Assembly: GCF_024298825.1 (NCBI RefSeq)
Contig: NZ_CP101153.1
Coordinates: 2,170,001-2,234,000, forward strand
Length of the DNA stretch: 64,000 nucleotides
Reading direction: 5' to 3'
Origin: Haloglomus salinum
GTDB taxonomy: Archaea > Halobacteriota > Halobacteria > Halobacteriales > Haloarculaceae
The translations under genes and the position numbers were made by a program. Within the stretch, counting starts at the first letter, position 1. Each line of letters starts with the position of its first letter. Below the pieces are notes generated by a model. That model was not told the origin of the DNA. It saw only the letters and a list, made by a program, of their open reading frames with translations, and searched no databases. Shown here one piece after another: positions 16,446 to 24,712 of this stretch.

Positions 16446-17345
16446 ATGCGGGACTACCGGCTCCTGCTCGTGGCCGCCCTCGTGCTGACTGCGGGGTGCA
16501 CCGGTGGCTCCATCACTGGGGGGGACGCGACAATCTCCGACCGGGTCGACGGGGACTGTGACGACCGTCACAGCGAACTCGACCTCCGCCTGTCCCTCTC
16601 GTACACCGACCACGCCGACCTGTTCTCCGAGACGGACGCGGTCGTCCTGGTCGAGTACACGGACGGGGGGCAGTGGTCACGGGCGACGCGCATCGGTGAT
16701 GCACCCAGCGGGGGTATCGAACGGACGATCTCGCTCACGGGGTCGGACTTCGGCGGCGTGGAGGGCCCGGTCCGACTGCGGGTCAGCGTACTCGACGACG
16801 ACCTCATCAACAACCAGGACCTGGGGTCGGTTCCGGTCGGCGAGGTGGCCGTCGAGCCACAGCGGAAGGACCGCGGCACGCTCTCGGCGGGCTTCGACTG
16901 GCGTGGGGACCTCCGGCGGAACACCTCCGTCACCTTCGTGGCCGGGGACCGGTCGGACTCGGACTGCCCCGTCGTCTCCTACGACTGGGACTTCGACGCC
17001 GACGGGACCGCCGAGCGGGAGGGGCGGACGGTCACGTACCGGTTCCAGTCCGACGGATATCACACGGTCACGCTGACGGTCGCCGACAGTCGCGGCCGGG
17101 AGGCCAGTGTCGAGCGCGAGGTGCTCGTCGTGTTCGACCCAGACGGTGACGGCGTGACCAGCGCCATCGAGCGCGCCCGCGGCTCCGACCCCCGCGACCC
17201 TGACACGGACGACGACCTCTTCCACGACGGTATCGACCCGGCCCCCACGTCGCTTCTCGTTCCGACCGGGCTCATTCAGGGCGTGCTGTTCGCGCTGTTG
17301 TTCGGCGCGTTCCTGTACAGCACCCGTGACTCCTTGCCACCATAG
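16446..17345 (+). CDS. Lipoprotein with PKD domain, calcium-type repeat and C-terminal anchor
   Basis: A 299-residue exported protein. The N-terminus is a short signal peptide with lipobox LTAGC (Cys18). A PKD domain covers about residues 165-235 (VVSYDWDFDADG, GYHTVTLTV). It is followed by a single thrombospondin-3-like acidic repeat (DPDGDG...DTDDD), then PTGLIQG and a membrane segment before the end SLPP. The same repeat and C-terminal anchor occur in the convergent neighbour 17360-19474. An ATTTTTGT element at 16413-16420 lies 26 bases before the ATG. Likely an extracellular, calcium-stabilised surface protein of the cluster; partner unknown. Confidence 0.82.
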   Translation: MRDYRLLLVAALVLTAGCTGGSITGGDATISDRVDGDCDDRHSELDLRLSLSYTDHADLFSETDAVVLVEYTDGGQWSRATRIGDAPSGGIERTISLTGSDFGGVEGPVRLRVSVLDDDLINNQDLGSVPVGEVAVEPQRKDRGTLSAGFDWRGDLRRNTSVTFVAGDRSDSDCPVVSYDWDFDADGTAEREGRTVTYRFQSDGYHTVTLTVADSRGREASVEREVLVVFDPDGDGVTSAIERARGSDPRDPDTDDDLFHDGIDPAPTSLLVPTGLIQGVLFALLFGAFLYSTRDSLPP

Positions 17346-17359
17346 GATGTCAAACCGTC

Positions 17360-19474
17360 CTAGGGTGTCAGCGGGTCCCTGAGCACCAGTACCGCCAGCA
17401 GCCCCGTCAGCAGCACCTGGATTCCGCCGAGCGGGAACCAGGCGATGTTCGGTAGCGGGTCCATCCCGTCGGCGAACAGGTCGCCGTCCGTGTCCGAGGC
17501 CCTCGGGTCGAGGCCCCGTTCCATCTCGGGGCCGTCCTCGACCCCGTCGCCGTCCGTGTCGGCGACCAGCGGGTCCGTCTCGGCATCGACCTCCTGGCCG
17601 TCCTGGAGGCCGTCGCCGTCCGTGTCGGCGACGGTCGGGTCGGTGCCGAGTTCGAGTTCGCGTGGGTCGTCGAGGCCGTCGCCGTCGGTGTCCACGGCGG
17701 TCGGGTCGGTGCCGAGTTCGAGTTCGCGTGGGTCGTCGAGGCCGTCGCCGTCGGTGTCCACGGCGGTCGGGTCGGTGCCCAACTCGACCTCGCGGCCATC
17801 GTCGAGGCCGTCGCCGTCGGTGTCCGGAACGCGCGGCCCTGTGTCCGTCTCCAGTTCCTGGCCGTCCTGGAGGCCGTCGTCGTCGGTGTCGGGGTCGGTG
17901 GGGTCCGCGTCGAACTCGAGTTCGCGGGGGTCCGCCAGGCCGTCGTCGTCGGTGTCGGTGTCGGCCGGGTCGGTGCCGAGTTCGAGTTCGCGGGGGTCGC
18001 CGAGGCCGTCGCCATCCGTATCCACCGTGGTCGGGTCACTCCCGTGGTCCTCGACCTCGGGACCGTCCAGCAGTCCGTCGCCGTCCGTGTCCGGGTCGAG
18101 GGGGTTCGTCCCGAGGGCCACTTCCCGACCGTCGGTGAGGCCGTCGTCGTCCGTATCGCGTACCAGCGGGTCGGTGTCGAACTCGGTCACCTCGCGTCCG
18201 TCGTCGAGGCCGTCCTCGTCGGTGTCCTCGTCGGTCGGGTCGGTGTCGAGTTCGAAGTACTCGCGGCCGTCGTCCAGTCCGTCGCCGTCGGTGTCGGGGT
18301 CGGTCGGGTCGGTGCCGACGTCCTCGACCTCTCGACGGTCCTCCAGCCCGTCACCGTCGGTGTCGGGGTCGGTCGGGTCGGTTCCGAGACGCTCGATCTC
18401 TCGGCCGTCCCGAAATCCGTCCCCATCGGTGTCCGGGGCGAGGGGGTCGGTGTCGAATTCGGTCACCTCGCGTCCGTCGGGTAGTCCGTCGTCGTCGGTG
18501 TCTGCGACCGTCGGATCGGTACCGATATCTCTCTCTCTCAGGTCATCGAGTCCATCGTCATCCGTGTCCTCGTCGAGTGGGTCCGTCCCCAGGGCCACCT
18601 CTTTCCCGTCGATGAGGCCGTCACCATCCGTATCCGTGGTCGTCGGGTCCGTCCCGTACTCGTCCACCTCCGGTCCGTCCAGCAGTCCATCGTCGTCCGT
18701 ATCGGGGTCGTCGAGGTCGGTCCCTGTCGCGTTCTCCTCCTGATTCAACAGGCCATCGCTATCCGAGTCGACCCGGATGGGGATGTTCCTGGTCGTGCTG
18801 TTCGACCCGCCGTGCGAGTCGACTACGGTCAGCGATACCTTCGTCTCCCCCTGCTCCTCGAAGACGTGGGTGATTCGCTGTCCGCGCTTCTCGGGGGTGC
18901 CGTCGTCGTCCAGGTCCCACTTGTACTTCTGGATACTATCGCGGAGGTCACCGGGGTCCGACGCGGACCCGTCCAGCGTCACGTTCGAACCTGCGCTCGG
19001 CTCGGAGGGAGAAACACTGAACCCCGCCACCGGTGCTGTATTGGCGAAGACCGTCTGGTACGTGGTATCCGTGTGCCCGTCCTCGGTGGTGACGGTCAGC
19101 ACGATCTCGTGAGCGCCACTAGTCTCGAAGGTTTTCGATACGGTCACCCCGAGAGCATCCGTGGTGCCGTCCTTGTCGAAATCCCACTCGTACGATTCGA
19201 TCTCGTCGTTACACTCCTGCTCCGAATTCACACGGTTCGAACATGCCGCGGAGCTACTCGCGTCGAACGTGACTTCCTCGCCCACCATCGGGTCGGTAGG
19301 CTCGGTGACCACGCTGGCATCCGGTTCGTTATCAGCCGTAGCGCCCGCCGCGAGGCCCTGCGCAGGTGGCACCGTGATGCTGAGGAGTAGGACGAGAACT
19401 GAGACCAGGACGACGGCCCGCCTTGAATATCGAACACGGTCTGATATCTGCCGAGAGTTGCTGGTGATTCCCAT
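17360..19474 (-). CDS. Surface protein with two PKD domains and about 20 thrombospondin-3-like repeats
   Basis: A 704-residue exported protein. Residues 19-41 form a signal anchor. Two PKD domains follow (YEWDFDKDG at about 87 and YKWDLDDDG at about 185). From about residue 240 to 680 there are about 20 copies of a 22-residue acidic repeat of the type DTDGDGLDDGRE-x-GTDP, which in other proteins binds calcium. The C-terminus (GGIQVLLTGL, ending RDPLTP) resembles the end of the convergent lipoprotein 16446-17345. Two copies at 17641-17706 and 17707-17772 are essentially identical in DNA. A TATA-like box (19501-19510) lies 27 bases before the start. In salty, Ca/Mg-rich medium such a rod would project from the cell. 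Confidence 0.88.
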   Translation of the reverse strand: MGITSNSRQISDRVRYSRRAVVLVSVLVLLLSITVPPAQGLAAGATADNEPDASVVTEPTDPMVGEEVTFDASSSAACSNRVNSEQECNDEIESYEWDFDKDGTTDALGVTVSKTFETSGAHEIVLTVTTEDGHTDTTYQTVFANTAPVAGFSVSPSEPSAGSNVTLDGSASDPGDLRDSIQKYKWDLDDDGTPEKRGQRITHVFEEQGETKVSLTVVDSHGGSNSTTRNIPIRVDSDSDGLLNQEENATGTDLDDPDTDDDGLLDGPEVDEYGTDPTTTDTDGDGLIDGKEVALGTDPLDEDTDDDGLDDLRERDIGTDPTVADTDDDGLPDGREVTEFDTDPLAPDTDGDGFRDGREIERLGTDPTDPDTDGDGLEDRREVEDVGTDPTDPDTDGDGLDDGREYFELDTDPTDEDTDEDGLDDGREVTEFDTDPLVRDTDDDGLTDGREVALGTNPLDPDTDGDGLLDGPEVEDHGSDPTTVDTDGDGLGDPRELELGTDPADTDTDDDGLADPRELEFDADPTDPDTDDDGLQDGQELETDTGPRVPDTDGDGLDDGREVELGTDPTAVDTDGDGLDDPRELELGTDPTAVDTDGDGLDDPRELELGTDPTVADTDGDGLQDGQEVDAETDPLVADTDGDGVEDGPEMERGLDPRASDTDGDLFADGMDPLPNIAWFPLGGIQVLLTGLLAVLVLRDPLTP
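17641..17772. repeat. Two nearly identical 66-base tandem repeats inside the calcium-repeat gene
   Basis: Each copy codes for one 22-residue repeat with GLDDPRELELGTDP. DNA identity far above that of the other repeats points to recent duplication. Confidence 0.85.
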
Positions 19475-19758
19475 ACCCCCGAGCCCTCGTTGGCTCGTAG
19501 ATAACTAAAACCTCATGTCTCACAGAGGAAGACGCCAGGGTCGAGTGATCGTATGGTGGATCGGGGCGAAGGTTTCGGTCCAACGGTCTACCGAGTTCCA
19601 GGAGCTGCGGTTGGGGGCCGACTGTAAGACGTATCGTTCGGTAGCGACGGACTGCTCGGCCGAGCGGCGGCGAAATCTCCCGTGGTCGCGACTCCGCTCC
19701 GCGGTCCGATACCCTTCGAACGAACACCTATTGTCGAGGGCAACGGTACGTCGACGTG

Positions 19759-20529
19759 ATGGCCCGCTTGGAACGGCTCCGGGTGTTCCCACTGAAGGGG
19801 TTGGACGGTATCGACGTCGAGGCGGCCGAGATTCTCGAGGGTGGGACCCTGGAACACGACCGCGAGTTCGCCCTCTTCGACGACGAGGGGGACGTGGTCA
19901 ACGGGAAACGGACCGCGCGGGTCCACGACCTCACGACCGACTTCGACCCCGACGAGGGTACGTTCCGGGTCGAGCCCCCCGACGGTGAGACGTACCGGTT
20001 CGACCCGGAGACGGAGCGCGAGCGTGCGGCTCGGTGGTTCGGGTCGTTCTTCGATGCGGACCTGACGCTCCGGCGGGACGCGTCGCTCGGGTTCGTCGAC
20101 CGGCGCGAGATGGGGCCGTCGGTGATCAGCACGGCGACGCTCGAAACCGTCGCCGCCTGGTTCGACGGGATGACCGTCGACGGCGTTCGGCGGCGCCTCC
20201 GGGCGAACATCGAAGTCTCGGGGGTGGCGCCGTTCTGGGAGGACCGGTTCGTGGGGGGGACTGCCCCCGACTTCGAGGTCGGTGGCGTCCGGTTCGAGGG
20301 CGTGACGCCCTGTGGCCGGTGTGTCGTCCCCGAGCGTGCCCCCGACACCGGTGAGCCGACGCCCGAGTTCCGCCAGCGGTTCGTGGAGCGACGGAGGGAG
20401 ACGTTCCCCGAGTGGGCCGACGAGGACGCGTTCGACCACCACTACTCGCTGATGATACTCACCCGTATCCCGGAGTCGGACCGCGGGGCGGCCCTCCGGG
20501 TCGGCGACGAGGTCACGACGCTGGAGTGA
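19759..20529 (+). CDS. MOSC domain-containing protein
   Basis: A 256-residue MOSC protein. The N-terminal beta-barrel module is recognisable from LERLRVFPLKGLDG and EHDREFALFD; the MOSC core has RRRLRANIEVSG and the TPCGRC motif with Cys185 and Cys188. MOSC proteins handle molybdenum-cofactor-bound sulfur or reduce N-hydroxylated compounds; the substrate here is unknown. The ATG at 19759 was preferred to a GTG one codon earlier. The end is convergent with the gene at 20550, with 20 bases between. Confidence 0.88.
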   Translation: MARLERLRVFPLKGLDGIDVEAAEILEGGTLEHDREFALFDDEGDVVNGKRTARVHDLTTDFDPDEGTFRVEPPDGETYRFDPETERERAARWFGSFFDADLTLRRDASLGFVDRREMGPSVISTATLETVAAWFDGMTVDGVRRRLRANIEVSGVAPFWEDRFVGGTAPDFEVGGVRFEGVTPCGRCVVPERAPDTGEPTPEFRQRFVERRRETFPEWADEDAFDHHYSLMILTRIPESDRGAALRVGDEVTTLE

Positions 20530-20549
20530 GTTCGGCGGAGGCGGGTCTC

Positions 20550-21188
20550 TCAGAACGGCGCGTCGGGAATGGTCCGGCTGTCCCCCTCGTCCTCCACGGG
20601 TCGCTCCGTCGGAGTGGATTCCACCGGAGTGCTGTCCTCGGGGTCGGCCGTCGCGTCGCCGGTCTCGAGGTACGTCCGCTCCAGCTCGCGGAGCTGGTCG
20701 TTGATGCCGCCGCTCTGGTGGTGCATCGGGGCCACACGGACCCGGACGAGGTCGTACTCGTGCCGGTCCGAGAGGGCGTTCCACGCCCGGAACGACCCGA
20801 TGGTCAGCGTGTGGCTCTGCGGACAGAACGGGGTCGTCGGCGTGAACTCCGCACGGAGGACACGACCCGCGCCGTCGTCCTCGATGGCGTCGTCTTCCTC
20901 CTCGCGTTCGGCGTCCCCGCGCTCGACGGCGTAGCGGTAGCCGGCGTTCTCGTGGCGCGTGTCCAGGTTCAGCCGGGCGAGGTTGTAGTTGAATGTCATG
21001 TCGTACACCGTCCGTTCTTCGAACAGTGCCCGCGTCAGGCGGTGGAACGCCGCGTGCTCGCGCCCCGTCAGCACGTCGTGCCCTTCGAGGAACGGCCCCG
21101 GTTCCGGGAGGTTCCCGGGGACGAACTCGCCGTAGCGCTCGAACAGTGTGCCGCCGTCGCCGCCGAACGGGGATGGGAAGCCGGGCAT
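20550..21188 (-). CDS. Uncharacterised protein with possible MIP18 (DUF59)-like domain
   Basis: A 212-residue acidic protein. The middle part has FTPTTPFCPQSHTLTIG followed by a strand VRVRVAPMHH, which resembles the Cys-containing turn of MIP18/PaaD-type iron-sulfur assembly proteins (T-x-P-x-CP...L...V-V-P). The N-terminal 100 residues (YGEFVPGNLPEPGPFLEG, LTGREHAAFHRLT) match nothing I recognise, and the C-terminal 40 residues are a Thr/Glu/Pro tail. The resemblance is short and could be chance. The ATG at 21188 gives a hydrophobic start MPGFPSPFGG; upstream residues are an Arg/Ser-rich repeat tract. Confidence 0.6.
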   Translation of the reverse strand: MPGFPSPFGGDGGTLFERYGEFVPGNLPEPGPFLEGHDVLTGREHAAFHRLTRALFEERTVYDMTFNYNLARLNLDTRHENAGYRYAVERGDAEREEEDDAIEDDGAGRVLRAEFTPTTPFCPQSHTLTIGSFRAWNALSDRHEYDLVRVRVAPMHHQSGGINDQLRELERTYLETGDATADPEDSTPVESTPTERPVEDEGDSRTIPDAPF

Positions 21189-21249
21189 GGACGCTCGTTC
21201 ACTGCCGGCCGGCGTCCACCTGTCGCCGAAGATGTTCGTGTGGGAGCGG

Positions 21250-21300
21250 GGGCCCGACCCGGCCCGGCCCGACTCGGCTCGACCCGACTCGAACGGATTC
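21250..21300. repeat. Short tandem CCCGACTCG-like tract
   Basis: Imperfect copies of CCCGACTCG and CCCGGC upstream of the small membrane protein gene. Simple sequence, no known role. Confidence 0.5.
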
Positions 21301-21339
21301 GGCTGAAACCCCAACCCGGAGCGTCGCCACCGCGAGCAT

Positions 21340-21519
21340 ATGCAACTGCACTCGTCCGTGGCGAGCCGCCCCGGACTCGTCGCTGCCGGCCTGTGTTCGA
21401 TGGTCGGGCTCCTGTTGCAGGGACCGGACGCGGCGGTCCTGTGGGCCCTCGTCGGCTACTTCGCGGCGAAGTCGCTCCAGAGCGTGGTCTGGACCTGGAC
21501 GGGCGGTCCGAGCGCCTGA
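21340..21519 (+). CDS. Small membrane protein (59 residues)
   Basis: A short reading frame starting MQLHSSVASRPG with two hydrophobic segments (LVAAGLCSMVGLLLQG and AVLWALVGYFAAKSL) and a tail WTWTGGPSA. No homologue recognised. Support comes from the clean start after a gap of 150 bases, the two plausible membrane helices and the stop 143 bases before the next gene on the same strand. It could be a partner of the polytopic protein at 21663. It is too short for certainty. Confidence 0.5.
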   Translation: MQLHSSVASRPGLVAAGLCSMVGLLLQGPDAAVLWALVGYFAAKSLQSVVWTWTGGPSA

Positions 21520-21662
21520 TAGCGACCGGGCGTCGCACCACGTCGGCAGCCTGCCGGGGACGGAGGAGGAGCACGACCGCCAGCGGTCGTGTCCCACCGG
21601 CCGGCCGGTCGGGAACATGTTCGGGGATGCACGCAGGAGGTGTCGGTACCGTACCGTGACGT

Positions 21663-23036
21663 ATGGGTGCGATTCCGGGAAACGTCGAGACGGACCAGCA
21701 GCCGCCGATGACGGTCCCGCTTCGGCACTTCGTCGTGGGACTCGGGTTCCTGCTCGGGGGCGTACTGGTCGGCCTCGGGCTCGCCGTCGACGCCGTCCCC
21801 GGGCTGGGGACGCTCGCGCACGTCCACCTGCTGCTGGCGGGCTGGATCTGCGTCACGATCATGGGTGCGATGACGCAGTTCGTCCCCGTCTGGTCGGGGC
21901 TCACCCTCCACTCGCGTCGCCTCGCGAACCTCCAGCTGGTGCTCGTCGGCGTCGGGCTGGTCGGGTTCGTCGCCGGGCTCGTCCTGGGCTCGCCGACGTG
22001 GCTGCTTCCGTTCGGCGGGCTCATGCTCGCGGGGTTCTGGACGTTCGTCTACAACATCGCCCGGACGCTGGCCGCGGTCGAGTCCTCCGACGTGACCGAG
22101 CGGCACTTCCTGCTCGCGCTGGGCTTCTTCGCCGTCCTCACGGTGCTGGGGTTCCTGCTTGCCGTGGGGTTCACACGGCCGCTGTTCGCGGATACGGTCG
22201 TCGACCGCACCGGCGTCGTGGGGGCCCACGCGACGGTCGCCGTCTTCGGCGCCGTCCTGACGACCGTCTACGGCGCCCTCTACCAGCTCGCGACGATGTT
22301 CACCCAGACGGAACTCCACGGGGTCGACGAGTACCTCCAGCCGGTCGAGGCGGTCGGCCATCCGGTCGGGGTCGTCCTCCTGGCGCTCGGTCGGCTCGTC
22401 GACGCGGTGGTCGTCGCACGGGTCGGCGCCGTTCTCGTCCTGGTGGCAGCGCTCGCCTTCGGGACGATTCTCGTGCGGAAGCTCTTCGAGATGCAGGTCG
22501 ACTGGACGCCGATGCACACGCGGTACGCGGTTGCCGCCCCGGCGTTGCTCGGCTGGGCGCTCGTCACGGCGCCGGTGTGGTTGCGAGCCCCGACCGCGCC
22601 GGCACACCGGCTCGGCGCGCCCGGCGCGACCCATCTCCTCGTCCTCGGCGCCGTCGGTTTCGTCGTCCTCGGGACGCTGTACCACATCGTCCCGTTCATC
22701 ATCTGGGTCCACCGGTACAGCGACCTGCTGGGCCTCGAGGATGTCCCGATGATCGACGACCTCTACGACGACCAACTGGCGGCGGCCGACGCGGCGCTGC
22801 TGGTGTCCGGGCTGGGTGCGCTCGTCGCGGCAGAGCGGCTCCGGCTCCCGGTGCTCGTCCAGGCCATCGGCGGCGTGCTGGTGAGCCTCGGGGTCCTCGT
22901 GTTCGGCACGAACATGCTACTGGTCGTCCACGAACACAGCCCACACTCGGTCGGCCATATCCTGTTCGGGGCACTCGACCCCCGCCGGGAACCGACGCCG
23001 GCGGAGGAGGCCGCGGCCGGCGAGTCGTCGCGGTGA
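21663..23036 (+). CDS. Polytopic membrane protein, haem-copper oxidase subunit I-like
   Basis: A 457-residue protein with about 12 membrane segments. Some histidine-bearing segments recall the haem-copper oxidase/nitric-oxide reductase fold: AHVHLLLAGW near the second helix, GAHATVAVF, LYHIVPFIIWVHRY and HEHSPHSVGH near the end. The full set of copper and haem ligands is not apparent (no HH pair on helix 7), so I would not call it an oxidase. It may be a haem-binding relative such as a gas-handling or assembly protein. AGGAGG lies 23 bases before the ATG. It is followed by two cupins on the opposite strand. Confidence 0.65.
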   Translation: MGAIPGNVETDQQPPMTVPLRHFVVGLGFLLGGVLVGLGLAVDAVPGLGTLAHVHLLLAGWICVTIMGAMTQFVPVWSGLTLHSRRLANLQLVLVGVGLVGFVAGLVLGSPTWLLPFGGLMLAGFWTFVYNIARTLAAVESSDVTERHFLLALGFFAVLTVLGFLLAVGFTRPLFADTVVDRTGVVGAHATVAVFGAVLTTVYGALYQLATMFTQTELHGVDEYLQPVEAVGHPVGVVLLALGRLVDAVVVARVGAVLVLVAALAFGTILVRKLFEMQVDWTPMHTRYAVAAPALLGWALVTAPVWLRAPTAPAHRLGAPGATHLLVLGAVGFVVLGTLYHIVPFIIWVHRYSDLLGLEDVPMIDDLYDDQLAAADAALLVSGLGALVAAERLRLPVLVQAIGGVLVSLGVLVFGTNMLLVVHEHSPHSVGHILFGALDPRREPTPAEEAAAGESSR

Positions 23037-23098
23037 GGTCGGGGCCGGCCATCCGTCAGCGGCCGCCTCGCCAGCTCCCCATGGCTGCCAGGGCCGGG

Positions 23099-23404
23099 TC
23101 AGTCGTCCGACCGGGGCGCGAGGACGAGCAGCGCGGTGCTCGTCTCGATGGCCTGCGGTGCGATATCCTGGTCGCCGTCGAAGCGGGCGACGGCGCCCGC
23201 CGTCAGTTCGTGCGTCTCCTCCCCGACCTGCAACTCGATGCGTCCCTCGACCAGGTAGAGGACGATCTCCCTGCCCGGGTGGCTGTGGGGAGCGACCTCC
23301 CCGCCGGCATCGAGCGTGAGTTTGATTGTCTTGGGTTCCGCGTCGGGGAAGACGTTCGCGTGGGGCTGTCCCTCCAGTTCGTCGAGGTTGTGGGTCGTTG
23401 TCAT
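23099..23404 (-). CDS. Small cupin-domain protein
   Basis: A 101-residue single cupin barrel: the first motif reads VAPHSHPGREIVLYLVEG and the second GAVARFDGDQ. The HSH pair and downstream Glu can hold a metal, but the second-motif histidine is missing. The start overlaps the stop of the upstream cupin by four bases, so both are made from one message. Small cupins can be metal-dependent enzymes or ligand-binding proteins; the substrate cannot be inferred. Confidence 0.85.
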   Translation of the reverse strand: MTTTHNLDELEGQPHANVFPDAEPKTIKLTLDAGGEVAPHSHPGREIVLYLVEGRIELQVGEETHELTAGAVARFDGDQDIAPQAIETSTALLVLAPRSDD

Positions 23405-23781
23405 GGGTCGTGTGGGCCGAATTCGTTCCGCCGGAGTCCCTCGCGGACTGGCTCGTGCTCGGCGTCGGTGGGCGGCGGTGCGGTGACGAGCAGGGCCTCC
23501 AGTCGCGTGTCGGCGTCGGCCCTGACACCCCTGTCGGTGTCGGCCCCGACGACGACCACGTCGCCCGGTTCGACGCGGTGCTCCTCGCCGCCGTCGCGGA
23601 CGCGTCCGGTCCCCGAGCGGAGGTGGACCGCCACATCGCTGGATGGGTCGTGGACTGGGATGAACTGCTCCGACTCGAAGTCCCCGAAGACGACCTTCAT
23701 CCGGTCGCTGCGGAACCCCTCGACTGCCGAGAACTGCCCGTCGTCGTACGAGCGCTCCGCGTCGAAGTCGGTCGCCGTCAT
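23401..23781 (-). CDS. Small cupin-domain protein, first gene of a pair
   Basis: A 126-residue cupin-like protein (QFIPVHDPSSDVAVHLRSG, GEEHRVEPGDVVVVGA). The ATG at 23781 was chosen because GGAGGAG lies directly upstream (23785-23791), one of the clearer ribosome binding sites in the window; a GTG four codons earlier overlaps it. The gene precedes and overlaps the second cupin. About 65 bases upstream is a TAGG-x4-CCTA palindrome (23846-23857) like the sites of DtxR-family metal regulators, so the pair may be iron- or manganese-controlled. Confidence 0.82.
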   Translation of the reverse strand: MTATDFDAERSYDDGQFSAVEGFRSDRMKVVFGDFESEQFIPVHDPSSDVAVHLRSGTGRVRDGGEEHRVEPGDVVVVGADTDRGVRADADTRLEALLVTAPPPTDAEHEPVREGLRRNEFGPHDP

Positions 23782-23784
23782 CTC

Positions 23785-23791
23785 TCCTCCC
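23785..23791 (-). promoter_or_regulatory. Strong ribosome binding site of the first cupin
   Basis: Minus-strand GGAGGAG directly upstream of the ATG at 23781; it decides that start over the upstream GTG. Confidence 0.6.
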
Positions 23792-23843
23792 ACTACCTCC
23801 CGGGTGAACCGGGGTGCTCGATGATGCGGTCCCGCCCTACTGC

Positions 23844-23859
23844 TTTAGGCATACCTAGA
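23844..23859. promoter_or_regulatory. DtxR-like palindrome upstream of the cupin pair
   Basis: TTTAGGCATACCTAGA contains TAGG-x4-CCTA, like operators of DtxR/SirR-type metal-dependent repressors. It lies about 65 bases before the cupin start, in promoter range. Confidence 0.45.
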
Positions 23860-23923
23860 TTCATGCAGGTTTGACTGGGGCGAGCGGCCCGAAAAGCGTT
23901 TGTCCGAATATGTTGCGCTCCGC

Positions 23924-24049
23924 GTGCCCGAACACCGTCGCCTGTCGAGCCAGATCCGGTTAGGCTCCAACCTGTCGGGCCAGCCCTTCGGGAACGAATC
24001 GTACGAGGCGAACCAGCTCCGGGACCACCCGGCGGCTCCCGAGGGGTGA
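23924..24049 (+). CDS. Possible small protein (41 residues, GTG start)
   Basis: A short frame beginning with GTG and reading PEHRRLSSQIRLGSNLSG and onward to a TGA at 24047-24049. It fills part of an otherwise empty 430-base stretch between the cupin pair and the DUF2267 gene. The residue mix is neutral and polar without a membrane segment. No homologue, no clear promoter and no ribosome binding site is seen, so this may be chance. Confidence 0.25.
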   Translation: MPEHRRLSSQIRLGSNLSGQPFGNESYEANQLRDHPAAPEG

Positions 24050-24217
24050 ACGTCTGGGGTGGGCCGGACTTCGTCACGCTGGACTCGGAGGAGTCCTGTC
24101 CCGTGGCCTCACGCGCCGGAACGGGTCGGGCACGGGTCGCTGCTCCCCGCCGGGCCACTTCTCACCCCGTGGGAACTGCTGTCCGGATTCATTCGTCCGG
24201 GAGACGGCCTCTCGTGT

Positions 24218-24646
24218 ATGAACTTCGACGAGTTCACCGGCGAGGTACAGCACCGACTCGAACTCCCGGAGACCGGTGAGACCGTGCGCGCCACCCGGGC
24301 GACCCTGATGACGCTCGGGTCACGTATCCCCGCAGACAACGCAGAGGACCTGGCGGCCTCGCTCCCGATGGAGATCCGCTGGTACATGACCGGCGCCGTC
24401 ACCGAGCACGGCCAGCACTTCGACTGGGCGGAGTTCGTCGAGCGCGTCGCCGACATCGAGCGTGCCGACCCGTCGGACGCGGCCTACCACGCCCGGGTCA
24501 TCGTGGACCTCGTCAGAACGCAGGTTCCCGAGTCGGATTTCCAGCAGCTCCGTGACCAGCTCCCCGAGAGCGAGGACGACGAGAACTGGGGCAAGCTGTT
24601 CGAGGTGGTCGATTCCGGCGGCTGGAGCGAGCCCGCACAGGTGTAG
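24218..24646 (+). CDS. DUF2267 family protein
   Basis: A 142-residue protein starting MNFDEFTGEVQHRL, with the helical repeats ATRATLMTLGSRI and NAEDLAASLPMEIRWYM that mark DUF2267. These proteins are small, helical and cytosolic; their function is unknown, though they are often next to stress genes, which fits the UspA and DUF1508 neighbours here. The ATG at 24218 places the family start at residue 1. The next gene is 66 bases downstream on the same strand. Confidence 0.88.
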   Translation: MNFDEFTGEVQHRLELPETGETVRATRATLMTLGSRIPADNAEDLAASLPMEIRWYMTGAVTEHGQHFDWAEFVERVADIERADPSDAAYHARVIVDLVRTQVPESDFQQLRDQLPESEDDENWGKLFEVVDSGGWSEPAQV

Positions 24647-24712
24647 GACGACCGTTCTCCCTCGATGGGACCCACCGGCAGACCTTTCGGTCCGCTGGCG
24701 GAGTCGTTCACC

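Noticed and set aside
17440-18760. Long plus-strand Ser/Pro frames opposite the calcium repeats
   Set aside because: They are the antisense of the Asp/Gly repeat codons; the acidic minus-strand frame has signal peptide, PKD domains and anchor.
23929-24049. tRNA-like or structured RNA in the gap after the cupins
   Set aside because: No acceptor pairing, T-loop GTTCGA pattern or CCA-adjacent stem could be fitted.
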